52,135 nt of DNA, from assembly GCA_903855985.1 (NCBI GenBank), contig CAIOAO010000042.1, positions 1 through 52,135 on the forward strand, in the 5' to 3' direction. The notes beneath the pieces were generated by a model that made no database searches, was not told the origin of the DNA, and saw only the letters and a program-made list of their open reading frames with translations. This DNA comes from an uncultured Opitutia bacterium. GTDB lineage: Bacteria > Verrucomicrobiota > Verrucomicrobiia > Opitutales > Opitutaceae. Position 1 is the stretch's first letter. Each line of letters opens with the position of its first letter. The translations under genes and the position numbers were made by a program. Of the stretch, positions 18,301 through 26,793 are shown piece by piece.

Positions 18301-18523
18301 CGTCTATGATCGCGTCGCCGGTTTCAAGATGGAGCTCAGTGGCCTCGACCCGCTGCCATCCCGCCGACAAGGCGCCGATCGTGCCGCGGACGCCCGGCTG
18401 GGCATCGAGCCGCTTCTGCGCATACCACGTCTGCACCTCCGGGATGAACGCCGCGCCCGCCAGCATGCCCAAAAGCACGATCACGAGCCCCAATCCAATT
18501 AGACTGCGCCGAAGAAATTTCAC
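15392..18523 (-). CDS. Large AsmA-like periplasmic protein anchored by one N-terminal helix
   Basis: A protein of about 1043 residues with an N-terminal positively charged start (VKFLRRSLIG) and one hydrophobic helix, followed by a very long beta-rich region. The pattern of repeated amphipathic strands, and a final 130 residues resembling the AsmA C-terminal region (LTLGVRGQLTEIF, then TPLRFGGTLEKID), suggest the AsmA/TamB-like superfamily, which moves lipids between membranes. That is a fold-level guess. The last 30 residues are a Glu/Lys/Pro repeat (KEPKEPKEP). The start could be the GTG at 18523 or a TTG at 18559; I prefer GTG because it gives a compact charged leader. It converges on the heparinase gene with 9 bases between stops. 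Confidence 0.75.
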   Translation of the reverse strand: MKFLRRSLIGLGLVIVLLGMLAGAAFIPEVQTWYAQKRLDAQPGVRGTIGALSAGWQRVEATELHLETGDAIIDVPSLQATLPVKAAVWDGKIQLHSLVAKGWTIDLSRPQETPPAASSASAPAVAPAQVATTATAASRTAAEAAVRAVLQQLRGLVGGQALAYDLSLDGIDVEGDVIVAPPNQDAVKIHVVIQGGGLTAVQTGRFAVEAEALAPWPGLRQATLHGQLTLTPKSARRLDRLALTADIWLRGPVLPADIAATTVIEVARGKAEQTYAVDLNREGRHLIGLRMQQTDATRRLAGTWQVDLKSSDLPWQPADFVWPAGTAAGGGQFETDPAMARVRVNGRLEVASDLAGVSVPLLAGHGTVTLATQFSLERTDGVIRFDELQATLSGAGPMLVLHARGPFEFNEQTGGLKPADPAGEWLEGSLRDWPLAWLPALPGGLVLSGENVNADFAVLAAKGGFAVRPGTPLLVNGITLQRQGRVLARALAVSLPWQADIDAAGWRVQVASLVVSRAGRALATLEVKASRRTGADRATAVEGRGSVDLEALAAVPEWPAEMKCAARSANVEFTANLGDLSELDGKVTLTGHDPKHTLTTSVSWVQESAGKATFHIPVRMEFGPRVSDFSAEGTWSDPAAGGLSYVRLTGEKVDLDHLRLLAGPVAMLAGWRMPAGFATSAGRSARPRPEPDRTPFWGSGAGSVVFDFDQLQAGDKIYQRVGGSIEFAPGELRLAHGRGAVPQKPPLQFDGALAFEPKAESPYQLTASVDFGEVDAATLLPPAPVEEDALLEGRFSLTGTLTGRGTGLGELTGNTRMEFKLAGTRGMIRILKTDISDGLPQDSQPSAVGETVAGVGSLFGKLFGAKGGSGVRTVGRTAENVIDITNRVAGIFYDTLTITGERDATGEVRLTGVKVTAQEERLQGSGRIAAAAGQPYSAGPLSLDLTLGVRGQLTEIFAKAGLLAGTKDSDGFTNLTTPLRFGGTLEKIDRSMWHDLLVKAANAKPAAGDEAKEPKEPKEPEDQSRPSRRNSRGQGAGAGGSKD

Positions 18524-18637
18524 CTGCTGGACCAAGCTGCGACCCCGACCCGACGTCAATGTGTCATCGAATCACCGCCCGCCTTCACTCCGTTCCGGCA
18601 AGAAACCTCGCCTTAGCCTTGCAAAGGCGTTGGCAAA

Positions 18638-18722
18638 TGGTGCCCGAGGGGGGACTCGAACCCCCACGCTTTTAGGCACAGGCTTCTGAGACCTGCGTGT
18701 CTACCAATTCCACCACCCGGGC
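18638..18722 (-). tRNA. tRNA-Leu (anticodon CAG)
   Basis: An 85-base tRNA including an encoded CCA end. Read on the minus strand it starts GCCCGGGTGGTGGAATTGG and ends with the TTCGAGTCC T-loop region. The acceptor arms GCCCGGG and CTCGGGC pair with one G-U. The anticodon loop CTCAGAA gives CAG, decoding CUG. A long variable arm is present, as expected for leucine. A weak stem (18609-18629) lies downstream on the same strand and may end transcription. Confidence 0.95.
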
Positions 18723-18816
18723 AAATGAGCGGATGGTCAAGAGACACACCCAGCCCACCTCCGGCAAGAAAATTGATTTCCCCCCGCCCACCCCCGCTGC
18801 CACGCTGCCCGTCCCG

Positions 18817-19455
18817 ATGAACAAAGCCGCCGTCCTCACCAAGATCAAAACCGAGAAGGTCATTGCCCTCATCCGGGCGGATTCCTCCGACGGGCTGCTC
18901 GACTGCGCCCGCGCCCTCGCCGCCGGCGGGCTTACCAGCATCGAGCTCACCATGACCACCCCGGGCGCCATCGCCATGCTCCGCCAGGCGACCGCCGCCC
19001 TGCCCGACTTCGTCTTCGGCCTCGGCACGGTCCTCGACGCCGCCACCGCCCGCGAGGGCATCGCCGCCGGCGCCCGCTTCATCGTCACCCCGGCCTTCCG
19101 CCCCGACGTGATTGTGGCCTGCCGCGAGGCCCAGGTGCCCATCTTCAGCGGCGCGCTCACCCCCACTGAGATCCTCAATACCTGGGACGCCGGCGCCGAC
19201 GCCGTGAAGGTGTTCCCCGCCGAGTTCTTCGGCCCGGCCTACATCAAGTCCGTCCGCGCCCCCTTTCCCAATATCTCACTCGTGCCGACCGGCGGCGTGA
19301 ACGCCGAGAACGTCGGCGAGTTCATCAAGGCCGGCGCCTATGCCACCGCCGCCGGCAGCTCGCTGGTCGACGCCAAGACCCTGAAGGAAAAGAACTGGGC
19401 CGTCATCACCGCCCGCGCCAAGGCCTTCGTCGCCGCCGTCGCGGCCGTGAAGTGA
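18817..19455 (+). CDS. eda: 2-dehydro-3-deoxyphosphogluconate (KDPG/KHG) aldolase
   Basis: A 212-residue class I aldolase that splits 2-keto-3-deoxy-6-phosphogluconate into pyruvate and glyceraldehyde 3-phosphate. The Schiff-base lysine is K131 in DAVKVFPAE, and E43 in SIELTM is the catalytic acid/base. The phosphate-binding PTGGVN motif is also present. The length matches the family. The ATG at 18817 is chosen; the open frame continues upstream into the tRNA-Leu gene and cannot be coding there. It is divergent from the tRNA. There are no Entner-Doudoroff or uronate genes beside it, so which sugar acid pathway it serves is not shown. Confidence 0.94.
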   Translation: MNKAAVLTKIKTEKVIALIRADSSDGLLDCARALAAGGLTSIELTMTTPGAIAMLRQATAALPDFVFGLGTVLDAATAREGIAAGARFIVTPAFRPDVIVACREAQVPIFSGALTPTEILNTWDAGADAVKVFPAEFFGPAYIKSVRAPFPNISLVPTGGVNAENVGEFIKAGAYATAAGSSLVDAKTLKEKNWAVITARAKAFVAAVAAVK

Positions 19456-19509
19456 AGCGGGCCAGGTAGGGCGGGGCTCCGAATCCCCCCCAAAGCCTCA
19501 CCAAACTTT

Positions 19510-19576
19510 CCCGCGGATATCGCGAATTGACGCGGATAAATTCCGGTCATCCGCGTCCATCTGCGTCATCCGCGGG
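19510..19576. repeat. Inverted repeat with 28-base arms, supplies the end of the adjacent gene
   Basis: Arms at 19510-19537 and 19549-19576 both begin or end with the word CCCGCGGAT/ATCCGCGGG and pair at about 22 of 28 positions. The spacer is 11 bases. The right arm encodes the last eight residues (ADDADGRG) of the gene on the minus strand and its TGA stop at 19547. It separates eda from that gene. Confidence 0.85.
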
Positions 19577-20347
19577 ACGGTATTCTCCGGATGCCGGCGG
19601 CAGGAACTTCGCAATGTCCGGGACCTTCTTTTCCCGGCGCTGCGCCATGTCGCGGACGAAGTAGGGGTCCACCGCCGCGGTGACCTCGACCTCCTCCTCA
19701 CCCTCGCTCTCCTCGTCCTCCTCGATCTCGTCGCCCTCGGAATCCGTGAAAACCCAGTCCTGGTCCGCGTCAAACGCGTGCGACATCCGCCGCGCCAGCG
19801 GGTCGAGCACGAGCGCGGGATTCTTCACCCGGCCGCCCTTCACCAGCTCGAACAGGCAGGGATAAAACTGTCCGTCGAAGTGCGCGCGGAACTCGCTCAG
19901 CCACTTGTTGGCGACGCCCTCGCGGCGCGTCAGCAGCACCACGTCGGAAAAATGCACGCACGCCTCGTACCACGCGAGCAGCGGCGGGTGCTGCTCCGCC
20001 AGGGCACAGTTGACCACGCAGAAGATGCGCCCGAGCTCGGCGCCCTGCGCCTCGAGCCAGGCCTTGCCCGCCTCGAGCTGGTCCACCGGGTTGCGCCGGC
20101 CGTCGGTCACGAAAAACACGTGCGTCGCCTCCGCCGGCAGCCGCCCGTCAATGCTGTCGCCGGTCCAGGTCCAGCGCCCGAGCCCGGGCAGCTTCGCGTC
20201 AAAGTCGTCCGGCGCCTCGGCGTCGGCCAGCAGCACCGCCGCGCGATCCTCCGCGCCCAGCCCGTCCGTGATCAGGTCGGCCAGGATCTCGCGCCGGCCG
20301 GAACCGGCCGCGCCGAGGATGATATAAACGAGGGGTTGGTCGGCCAT
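19547..20347 (-). CDS. P-loop-NTPase-like protein with degenerate Walker A and acidic tail
   Basis: A 266-residue protein of unknown function. Its N-terminus reads VYIILGAAGSGRRE (residues 7-20), which looks like a Walker A (GxxxxGK[ST]) in which the Lys and the Ser/Thr are both Arg (R18, R19). The layout afterwards (strand, HVFFVTDGRR, IFCVVNCAL, VVLLTRREGV) recalls G3E/CobW-type GTPases but is missing the guanine-specificity motif. A run of acidic residues (EGDEIEEDEESEGEEE) sits near residues 207-222. The ATG is at 20347. It follows aroC on the same strand across an inverted repeat. The final residues and stop are read from a repeat arm. The nucleotide-binding call is tentative. Confidence 0.65.
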   Translation of the reverse strand: MADQPLVYIILGAAGSGRREILADLITDGLGAEDRAAVLLADAEAPDDFDAKLPGLGRWTWTGDSIDGRLPAEATHVFFVTDGRRNPVDQLEAGKAWLEAQGAELGRIFCVVNCALAEQHPPLLAWYEACVHFSDVVLLTRREGVANKWLSEFRAHFDGQFYPCLFELVKGGRVKNPALVLDPLARRMSHAFDADQDWVFTDSEGDEIEEDEESEGEEEVEVTAAVDPYFVRDMAQRREKKVPDIAKFLPPASGEYRPADDADGRG

Positions 20348-20358
20348 GGTGAGGTCAT

Positions 20359-20424
20359 CACGAAAAACACGATTTCCACGAAAGGGCAAATCTCCCGCCT
20401 TTCGGGTTTCTCGCGTTTTTCGCG
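20359..20424. repeat. Inverted repeat between aroC and the P-loop-like gene
   Basis: Arms at 20359-20385 and 20398-20424, 27 bases each, share words such as CGAAAAACACGA and CGCGAAAAACGCGA on opposite strands; most positions pair. It starts 6 bases after the aroC stop on the minus strand and ends 12 bases before the next start codon, so it occupies essentially the whole spacer. Confidence 0.8.
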
Positions 20425-20429
20425 GTTAA

Positions 20430-21527
20430 CTAAAATTTAAACGTCCGGTTCTGCGCCGACTGGCGCAGCCAGTGGTCCACCAGCACCAGTGCCGCCATCG
20501 CCTCGACGATCGGCACCGCGCGCGGGAGCACACAGGGGTCGTGCCGGCCCTTGGCGGCGAGTTCCGTCGCCTGGCCGTGCACATCCACCGTCTGCTGCGG
20601 CTGCAGGATCGTGGCGGTGGGCTTGAACGCCGTGCGAAAGACAATCTCCTCGCCGTTGCTGATGCCGCCCTGCACGCCGCCGGAGCGGTTGGTCACGGTG
20701 CGCACGCGGCCGTCGCGCGGCACGAAAGCGTCGTTGTGCTCCGAGCCCTTCAGCCGTGTGCCGGCAAAACCGCTGCCGATTTCAAAGCCCTTCGTCGCGG
20801 GCAGCGAGAGCATCGCCTTCGCCAGGTCCGCCTCCAGCCGGTCAAACACCGGCTCGCCCAACCCGGGCGGCACGCCGCGCACCCGGCACTCGATCACGCC
20901 GCCGACGGAATCACCCGCGCTGCGCGCGGCCTTGATGCGCTCGATCATCGCCGCGGCTGTCGCTGGGTGCGGGCAGCGCACCGCGGTCGCCTCGACCTCG
21001 GCCAGCGTGGGAAATTTTTCCAGGGCGGCGGCCGGAACCGTGATGTCATGCACCGCCGTGAGAAACGCCCGGATTTCCACGTTGCCGGCCAGCGCCAGGA
21101 TCTTCTTGGCAATGGCCCCCGCCGCCACGCGGCCGATGGTCTCGCGCGCGGAACTGCGGCCGCCACCGCGGTGGTCGCGCACGCCGAACTTGGCCTGATA
21201 GGTGTAGTCGGCGTGCGACGGCCGGAACTTCTCCTTCATGTCGTCGTATGCGCCGGGCCGCTGGTCGGTATTGTGAACGACCAGTGAAATGGGCGTGCCC
21301 ATGGTCCGGCCCTCAAAGATCCCGGCCAGGAACTCGACCCGGTCGGCCTCCTTGCGGGGGGTCACAATGTCGCTCTGACCCGGCCGGCGGCGGTCCAACT
21401 CGGCCTGGATCTCCTCCACCGTCAGCGGCAGGTTCGGCGGGCAGCCGTCAATGACGACGCCCACGGCCGCCCCGTGGCTTTCGCCCCAGGTCGTAATCGT
21501 AAAAAGTTTTCCAAAACTGTTCGGCAT
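20430..21527 (-). CDS. aroC: Chorismate synthase
   Basis: A 365-residue chorismate synthase, which converts 5-enolpyruvylshikimate-3-phosphate to chorismate using reduced FMN, the last step of the shikimate pathway. The N-terminal signature [14 protein letters not shown], the central [14 protein letters not shown] with [11 protein letters not shown], and the C-terminal [15 protein letters not shown] and KPTATI segments are all present. The length matches the family. The ATG at 21527 gives the conserved short N-terminus MPNSFGK; the frame is open upstream but not conserved. It is divergent from gspD across 174 bases, in which no clear promoter can be named. Confidence 0.96.
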   Translation of the reverse strand: MPNSFGKLFTITTWGESHGAAVGVVIDGCPPNLPLTVEEIQAELDRRRPGQSDIVTPRKEADRVEFLAGIFEGRTMGTPISLVVHNTDQRPGAYDDMKEKFRPSHADYTYQAKFGVRDHRGGGRSSARETIGRVAAGAIAKKILALAGNVEIRAFLTAVHDITVPAAALEKFPTLAEVEATAVRCPHPATAAAMIERIKAARSAGDSVGGVIECRVRGVPPGLGEPVFDRLEADLAKAMLSLPATKGFEIGSGFAGTRLKGSEHNDAFVPRDGRVRTVTNRSGGVQGGISNGEEIVFRTAFKPTATILQPQQTVDVHGQATELAAKGRHDPCVLPRAVPIVEAMAALVLVDHWLRQSAQNRTFKF

Positions 21528-21701
21528 CGCGGTGCCGGAGCGTTGGGTGCGCCCTCCAGCCCGGCAAGCGACAAATCCGCCCGGGCGGGCAACTTTCACC
21601 GGAACCCGCCGTCATAGCACAAGACCGTTTACATACCGGGGGCTTTCACCTTTCATCTGCACCCCGGGCCCGGCCCGCCAACCTTCCTACGCTTTCCCTG
21701 C

Positions 21702-23726
21702 ATGAGCCTGCGTTTTATCCGCCTGAGCCTCGCCACCTGTTTCGTGTCCGTCGCCCTGGCCGACCCTACCCCGCTGCCCGCGCCGGACGCCACCGCCCCG
21801 GTCCCCGCGCCCGTCCCCGATGACCTGGTCAGCCTCAAGCTGGCGGATGCGGACATCGACACCGTGCTCAGCACGATCGAAATCTACACCGGCCGGACCA
21901 TTCTCCGCCCGCAGGCGCTGCCCGCGGCCACCTATTCGATGAAGATCGTCAAACCCGTGCCGAAGGCGGAGGCGGTCCTCGCCCTGGAAACCCTGCTCGC
22001 GCTCAACGGCGTCGGCGTCGCCCCGCTCGGCGACAAGTTCCTCAAGGTCGTCGCCCTCACCCAGGTCAAGAACGAGGCGCCGGAATTGATCGAGGGCTCC
22101 ACCCTCGCCCTGCCGGCCAGCGGCCGGATCGCCACCAAGCTCTTCCAGTTCGAGTTCCTCCGCGCCAGCGAGTTCATCCCGCAGATCATCCCGCTGATGT
22201 CCCCCGGCATCGCCAACGGCATCGTCACCCTCGACAAGGCCAACGCCGCGCTCATCACCGACTCGATCAGCAACCTCCAGCGGGTCGAAAACCTCCTCCG
22301 CCTGCTCGACCGCCCCTCGTCCCACGGCCTCACGCCGAAATTCTACACCCTGCACAACGGCGCCAAGGCCAGCGACCTGGTCAACCGGCTCCGCACCATG
22401 TTCCAGGGCCCGCTCGCGTCCCAGCTCGGCAGCGCCACATCCTACAGCGCCGACGACCGCACCAACCAGGTCATCCTGCTCGCCGACCCGCGCCAGTACC
22501 CGCTGTTCGACGAGCTGGTCGAGAAACTCGACGTCAAGGCCGACCCCAACACCCGCAACGAGGTCATCTACCTCAAACACGCCACCGCCAAGGACGTCGC
22601 CACCCTGCTCAGCTCGCTCGTGTCCGGCCAGAACGCCGCGCAAAAATCCAGCGACTCCGCCCGGCCCAACGCGCTGCAGCCGGCCCTGCCCACCGCGCCC
22701 AACGCCCCGAACGTCCCCACCCCCGCCGCGCCGGCCATCGTCACCCTGGGCGAGGGCACCACGAATTTCAGCGGTCTCGTCACCATCCTCGCCGACGACC
22801 GCAGCAACGCCGTCGTCGTCTCCGGCACCGTTGACGACATCCGCCTCATCCGCGACCTGGTGGACAAGATCGACATCGTCCTGGCCCAGGTCCGCATCGA
22901 GGTCATCATCGCCGAGGTCACGCTCACCGACACCGACAAGAGCGGCATCTCCGCCCTCAACCTCACCGTCAGCCCGAATACCAAGACCGGCGCGCTGCAG
23001 ATCACCAATTTCACCGGCAGCGTCGCGGGCTGGAACGTGAGCGCCGGGGTCGTCAACCCGCTGTCGTTCGCCGCCGCCATGACCGACGCCGGCAGCCGGC
23101 ACAAGGTGAAGATCCTCTCCGCCCCGACCATCGTCACCACCCACAACAAGCAGGCGCAGTTCGCCGTCACCCAACAGCAGCCCATCATCACGGGCACCAC
23201 CTCCACGCCCACCTCCGGCTCGAGCACCAGCGGCTTCTCCACCAACTCCTCGGTCACCTACAAGGACATCGGCATCACCCTCAAGGTCACCCCGCTCATT
23301 GGCGACGACGGCAGCATCCAGCTGCAGATCGACCAGGTCGTGGATGACGTGATCAGCAACGTCACCATCGACAACAACCAGCAGCCCGTCATCGGCCACC
23401 GCGAGGCCAACTCCTTCGTGAACGTCAACGACGGCCAGATGATCGTCCTCGGCGGCCTGCAGCGCAGCTCCACCTCCGCCGACCGCACCAAGCTCGGCTT
23501 CCTCCACGAGATCCCGATCCTCAGCCACATCTTCGGCGGCCGGACCAACGAGGTCGACCGCACCGAGCTGCTGCTCTTCATCCGGCCGCACGTGCTGCGG
23601 CCCGAGGAGGGCTCGGCCGACACGACCAAAAAAATCGAGGAGCTTTCGAACAAGGGGCAGATCCAGCAGTTCCTGACCGACCCGGCCAAGCCCGCGAAGG
23701 AAAGCCTGACCGAGAAGCTCAAGTAG
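21702..23726 (+). CDS. gspD: Type II secretion system secretin GspD
   Basis: A 674-residue outer-membrane secretin. A signal peptide is present (MSLRFIRLSLATCFVSVALA). A Pro/Ala-rich spacer follows, then an N0 domain near residues 45-120, N1-N3-type repeats (FYTLHNGAKASDLVNRLR, VIYLKHATAKDVATLLSSL), a low-complexity loop around residue 320-345, and the secretin barrel domain with VEVIIAEVT-like, SFVNVNDGQMIVLGGL and TELLLFIRPHVL signatures. The protein forms the outer-membrane pore of the secretion system. It opens a tight plus-strand run gspD-gspE-gspF. The length is normal for the family. There is no gspC before it, which in many species supplies the inner/outer membrane link. Confidence 0.93.
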   Translation: MSLRFIRLSLATCFVSVALADPTPLPAPDATAPVPAPVPDDLVSLKLADADIDTVLSTIEIYTGRTILRPQALPAATYSMKIVKPVPKAEAVLALETLLALNGVGVAPLGDKFLKVVALTQVKNEAPELIEGSTLALPASGRIATKLFQFEFLRASEFIPQIIPLMSPGIANGIVTLDKANAALITDSISNLQRVENLLRLLDRPSSHGLTPKFYTLHNGAKASDLVNRLRTMFQGPLASQLGSATSYSADDRTNQVILLADPRQYPLFDELVEKLDVKADPNTRNEVIYLKHATAKDVATLLSSLVSGQNAAQKSSDSARPNALQPALPTAPNAPNVPTPAAPAIVTLGEGTTNFSGLVTILADDRSNAVVVSGTVDDIRLIRDLVDKIDIVLAQVRIEVIIAEVTLTDTDKSGISALNLTVSPNTKTGALQITNFTGSVAGWNVSAGVVNPLSFAAAMTDAGSRHKVKILSAPTIVTTHNKQAQFAVTQQQPIITGTTSTPTSGSSTSGFSTNSSVTYKDIGITLKVTPLIGDDGSIQLQIDQVVDDVISNVTIDNNQQPVIGHREANSFVNVNDGQMIVLGGLQRSSTSADRTKLGFLHEIPILSHIFGGRTNEVDRTELLLFIRPHVLRPEEGSADTTKKIEELSNKGQIQQFLTDPAKPAKESLTEKLK

Positions 23727-23737
23727 GCCGCACCGCC

Positions 23738-25447
23738 ATGATTGCGTCCGCCCCTGCGTCCCTGCCCGCCACCCTCGCCGCGCGCCTCGACGACCCCCAG
23801 CGCCAGGCCCTGCTCGAGGCGCCGCGCGAAAAACGCCTCGCCGTCCTCGCCGCCGCCCTCGCGCTCACCGAGCCCGAGGCGCTCTCCGCCCTCGCCACGG
23901 CCGCCGGCCTCGCCACCGCCAGCAATCTCGAGCCCGACCCCGCCGCCCGCGGCCTCCTGCCCGCCCGGCTCGTCCACGATTACCAGATCATCCCGATCCG
24001 CTTCGGCGAACCCGCCGAGTCCGGCCCGACCCCGCCGCCGCTGCACCTCGCCTCCGCCTGGCTGCCCGACGAGGTCATGAACGACTGGCTGCGCACCTTT
24101 ACCCCGCGCCCACCTGTCTGGCACCTCGCCGTGCCGGAACGCGTTCACCAGCTCATCATCGAGAACTACGGCGTCGGCTCCGGCTCGCTCGACGACGGGG
24201 ACGATTCCTACGTCGCGCCCGAAACCTCCCCGCAAAACGAGGAGGTCGTCGACGAGGATGCCGCGGTCGTGCGCTTCGTGACCGATGTAATTTCGCAGGC
24301 GGTCGAGGACCAGGCCACGGACATCCACTGGGAGCCCCAGGAGGGCCAACTCCGCATCCGCTACCGCGTGGACGGCCTGCTCGTGCCCGTGCCGGTGCCG
24401 GAAAACCTCCTGCGCTTCCAGGACGCCATCATCTCGCGCCTCAAGATCATGGCGCGCCTCAACATCTCCGAGCGCCGCCTCCCGCAGGACGGCCGCATCA
24501 ACTTCAAGGCCAACGGCACCACCCTCGACATCCGCGTCTCCACCATCCCGACGATCTACGCCGAGTCCATTTCGCTCCGCCTCCTCAACCAGAAGAAGGA
24601 AGCCTATACGATGGACCGCCTCGGCATGAGCGCCGAGGAACAGGCGCAGATCACGTCGATTCTCGACTACCCGCACGGCATCATCCTTGTCACGGGTCCC
24701 ACCGGCTCGGGCAAGTCCACCTCGCTCAACGCCTTCCTGCGGAAGATCAACTCCACCGACCTGCGCATCATCACCATCGAGGACCCGATCGAGTACGAGG
24801 TGCCCGGCGTGAACCAGATGCAGGTGCGGCCCGAGATCGGCCTCAGCTTCGCCGACGCCCTCCGCCACGTGCTGCGCCAGGACCCCGACGTCATCATGGT
24901 CGGCGAAATCCGCGACAAGGACACCGCCGAGATCGCCATCCGCGCCTCCCTCACGGGTCACCTCGTCTTTTCCACGCTGCACACCAACGACGCACCCGGC
25001 GCCATCACGCGCCTCGTCGACATGGGCATCGAGCCCTTCCTCGTCGCCTCGGCCATCGAGCTCGTCATCGCCCAGCGCCTCGTGCGCCGCCTCTGTTCCC
25101 AGTGCTCGCGCCCGGCGCCCGTCACCCGGATGAAACTCGTCGAGAGCCTCGCCATCCTCGGCTGCAACGCCGCCGAGGCCGAGCTCATCACCTCCCTCAA
25201 CTCCCCCGTCGGCTGCGACCGCTGCCGCGGCACCGGCTACCGCGGCCGCATCGGCATCTTCGAGATCTTCCGGCTCAACGAGGAAATGCATGAGCTCGTG
25301 CTGAAGCGTGAAAGCACCCGCACCCTCGCCGAGTCCGCCCGCAAGCACGGCATGCGCACCCTCGGCCAAAGCGGCTGGGAAAAGGTGAAGGCCGGGTACA
25401 CGACGCTGGATGAGGTGCTCCGGGTCATAACCGTCGCAGAGAAGTAA
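23738..25447 (+). CDS. gspE: Type II secretion system ATPase GspE
   Basis: A 569-residue hexameric ATPase that powers pseudopilus assembly from the cytoplasm. The N-terminal 200 residues form the regulatory/linker domains; the Walker A motif GPTGSGKS lies near residue 318-325. It is followed by the Asp box with TIEDPIEYEVPG, the Walker B RQDPDVIMVGEIRD, and the His box GHLVFSTLHTND. The four-cysteine zinc site typical of GspE/PilB is present as CSQC near residue 453 and CDRC near 492. The gene is 11 bases after gspD. The TAA stop at 25445-25447 lies inside the left arm of an inverted repeat. Confidence 0.95.
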   Translation: MIASAPASLPATLAARLDDPQRQALLEAPREKRLAVLAAALALTEPEALSALATAAGLATASNLEPDPAARGLLPARLVHDYQIIPIRFGEPAESGPTPPPLHLASAWLPDEVMNDWLRTFTPRPPVWHLAVPERVHQLIIENYGVGSGSLDDGDDSYVAPETSPQNEEVVDEDAAVVRFVTDVISQAVEDQATDIHWEPQEGQLRIRYRVDGLLVPVPVPENLLRFQDAIISRLKIMARLNISERRLPQDGRINFKANGTTLDIRVSTIPTIYAESISLRLLNQKKEAYTMDRLGMSAEEQAQITSILDYPHGIILVTGPTGSGKSTSLNAFLRKINSTDLRIITIEDPIEYEVPGVNQMQVRPEIGLSFADALRHVLRQDPDVIMVGEIRDKDTAEIAIRASLTGHLVFSTLHTNDAPGAITRLVDMGIEPFLVASAIELVIAQRLVRRLCSQCSRPAPVTRMKLVESLAILGCNAAEAELITSLNSPVGCDRCRGTGYRGRIGIFEIFRLNEEMHELVLKRESTRTLAESARKHGMRTLGQSGWEKVKAGYTTLDEVLRVITVAEK

Positions 25448-25551
25448 GAAGGCAGAAGGAAGAATGAAGACGTTCAGCATTCGAACCACTGGCTTCTGAC
25501 CTCTTCTTTCCGGCATCCGACTTCTTCATTCTTCCTTCTTACCTCTTACTT
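25442..25551. repeat. Inverted repeat with 28-base arms between gspE and gspF
   Basis: Left arm 25442-25469 and right arm 25524-25551 pair at roughly 24 of 28 positions. Both arms have AAGTAAGA at one end and AGAAGGAAGAATGAAG at the other (right arm read on the minus strand). The gspE TAA stop is within the left arm, and the gspF ATG is 6 bases after the right arm. It is strongly A/G-biased on one strand, unlike the GC-rich genes on both sides. Confidence 0.9.
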
Positions 25552-25557
25552 CCATCC

Positions 25558-26787
25558 ATGCCCCGCTTCACCTACAGCGCCCGTGACCGTGCCGGCAAAA
25601 CCGTCACCGACACGCTCGAGGCGCCGAGCCGCAAGGACGCCCTCCGGCTCCTCGCCGCGCGCGGGCTGCAGGTCTCCGCGGTGAATGAAACCGGCGCGGG
25701 CGCGGGTCCGGCGCGGCAGGTGGTGACCGTTGACACCCGCGTCATCACCCTCAGCCGGAAACAGCGGCTGCCCTTTCTCGAGGCCCTGCGCGACCTCGTC
25801 ACCAGTGGCATGTCCGCCGGCGAGGCCGTGCGCCTGCTCTCGGTTCGCATCAAGGACCCCGGCCTGCGCCTGCTCAGCGTGGGCCTCTGGGAGCGGCTGA
25901 GCGAAGGCGCCCCGCTCTCCCGGGCCATGGCGGCGTTTCCGGCGGTGTTCGACTCCTCGACCATCAGCCTGATCCAGGCGGGCGAGGCCACGGGCTCGCT
26001 GGCCGACACGCTGGAGCGCCTGATTGCCCATCTCAACGAGCAGCGGGACCTCCGCACCCAGCTGCTGACCGCCCTCGCCTATCCCTGCCTGCTGATGGTC
26101 GTGGCCGGCGGCCTCGTGCTGTTCTTCCTGTTCTTCCTGCTGCCGCGGCTGCAGGCACTCTTCAACTCCCTCCACGGCGAACTCCCGCTCTCGACGCGCC
26201 TGCTCGTCGCCGGCTCCAGCTTTGCCCTGCACTACGGCATTTTCTTCGTGATCACCGCGGTGCTGGGCGCCATCTCGCTCTGGCGCTGGCGGCAGACGGA
26301 CGCTGGCCGCGAGGCGACCGACGCGTGGCTGCTCCGGGTGCCGCTCGCCGGGCCGTTCGCGGTTTCGCAGACCGTCCTGGCATTCAGCCAGACCCTCGGC
26401 GTGCTGCTGGCCAACGGCATCACGGCGTCCGAGGCGCTCCGCATGACGGAGCGGCAGATCGGCAACCGGGTGCACCGCCGGGCGTTCCATGACGCGACCG
26501 ACCGCGTGCTCGAGGGCGAGGCGCTCTCCACCGCCCTCGCGCGCACGGGCTGCTTCCCTGACCTGGTCCTCGACCGCCTCGCCGTCGGCGAGAACACCGG
26601 CAACATCGTGCCCAGCCTCCGCGAGATCGCCCGCAACTATCAGCGCATCATCTCCAGCCAGCTGAACCTCTTCGTGAAGGTCATCGCGACGGTCGTGCTG
26701 CTGGCGGTGTTCGTCATCGTGGGCTTCATCGCCTTCGCGATCGTCAGCGCCGTCTTCAAGGTCAGCGCCAGTTTCAAACTGGGCTGA
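25558..26787 (+). CDS. gspF: Type II secretion system inner membrane protein GspF
   Basis: A 409-residue platform protein of the inner membrane. Two homologous GspF domains are visible, each beginning with a FLEALRDLV or FSQTLGVLL helix and containing the GEATGSLADTLERL and GENTGNIVPSLREI motifs. Three transmembrane helices are expected, including MVVAGGLVLFFLFFLLP after the first domain and VATVVLLAVFVIVGFIAFAIV at the end. The N-terminal 60 residues carry the YSARDRAGKTVTDTLEA beta motif. It is the third gene of the plus-strand run; the inverted repeat at its 5' side fills the gap to gspE. It converges on gspM. Confidence 0.95.
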   Translation: MPRFTYSARDRAGKTVTDTLEAPSRKDALRLLAARGLQVSAVNETGAGAGPARQVVTVDTRVITLSRKQRLPFLEALRDLVTSGMSAGEAVRLLSVRIKDPGLRLLSVGLWERLSEGAPLSRAMAAFPAVFDSSTISLIQAGEATGSLADTLERLIAHLNEQRDLRTQLLTALAYPCLLMVVAGGLVLFFLFFLLPRLQALFNSLHGELPLSTRLLVAGSSFALHYGIFFVITAVLGAISLWRWRQTDAGREATDAWLLRVPLAGPFAVSQTVLAFSQTLGVLLANGITASEALRMTERQIGNRVHRRAFHDATDRVLEGEALSTALARTGCFPDLVLDRLAVGENTGNIVPSLREIARNYQRIISSQLNLFVKVIATVVLLAVFVIVGFIAFAIVSAVFKVSASFKLG

Positions 26788-26793
26788 CACGAC

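Noticed and set aside
18697-18816. A longer KDPG aldolase starting inside the tRNA-Leu gene
   Set aside because: The upstream codons overlap the tRNA and are not conserved in the family.
21687-23591. A 634-codon open frame antisense to gspD
   Set aside because: Gly/Asp/Val-rich sequence without domains, fully explained as the reverse of gspD codons.
23258-25516. A 752-codon open frame antisense to gspD and gspE
   Set aside because: Same pattern of biased composition; gspE has all its family motifs on the plus strand.
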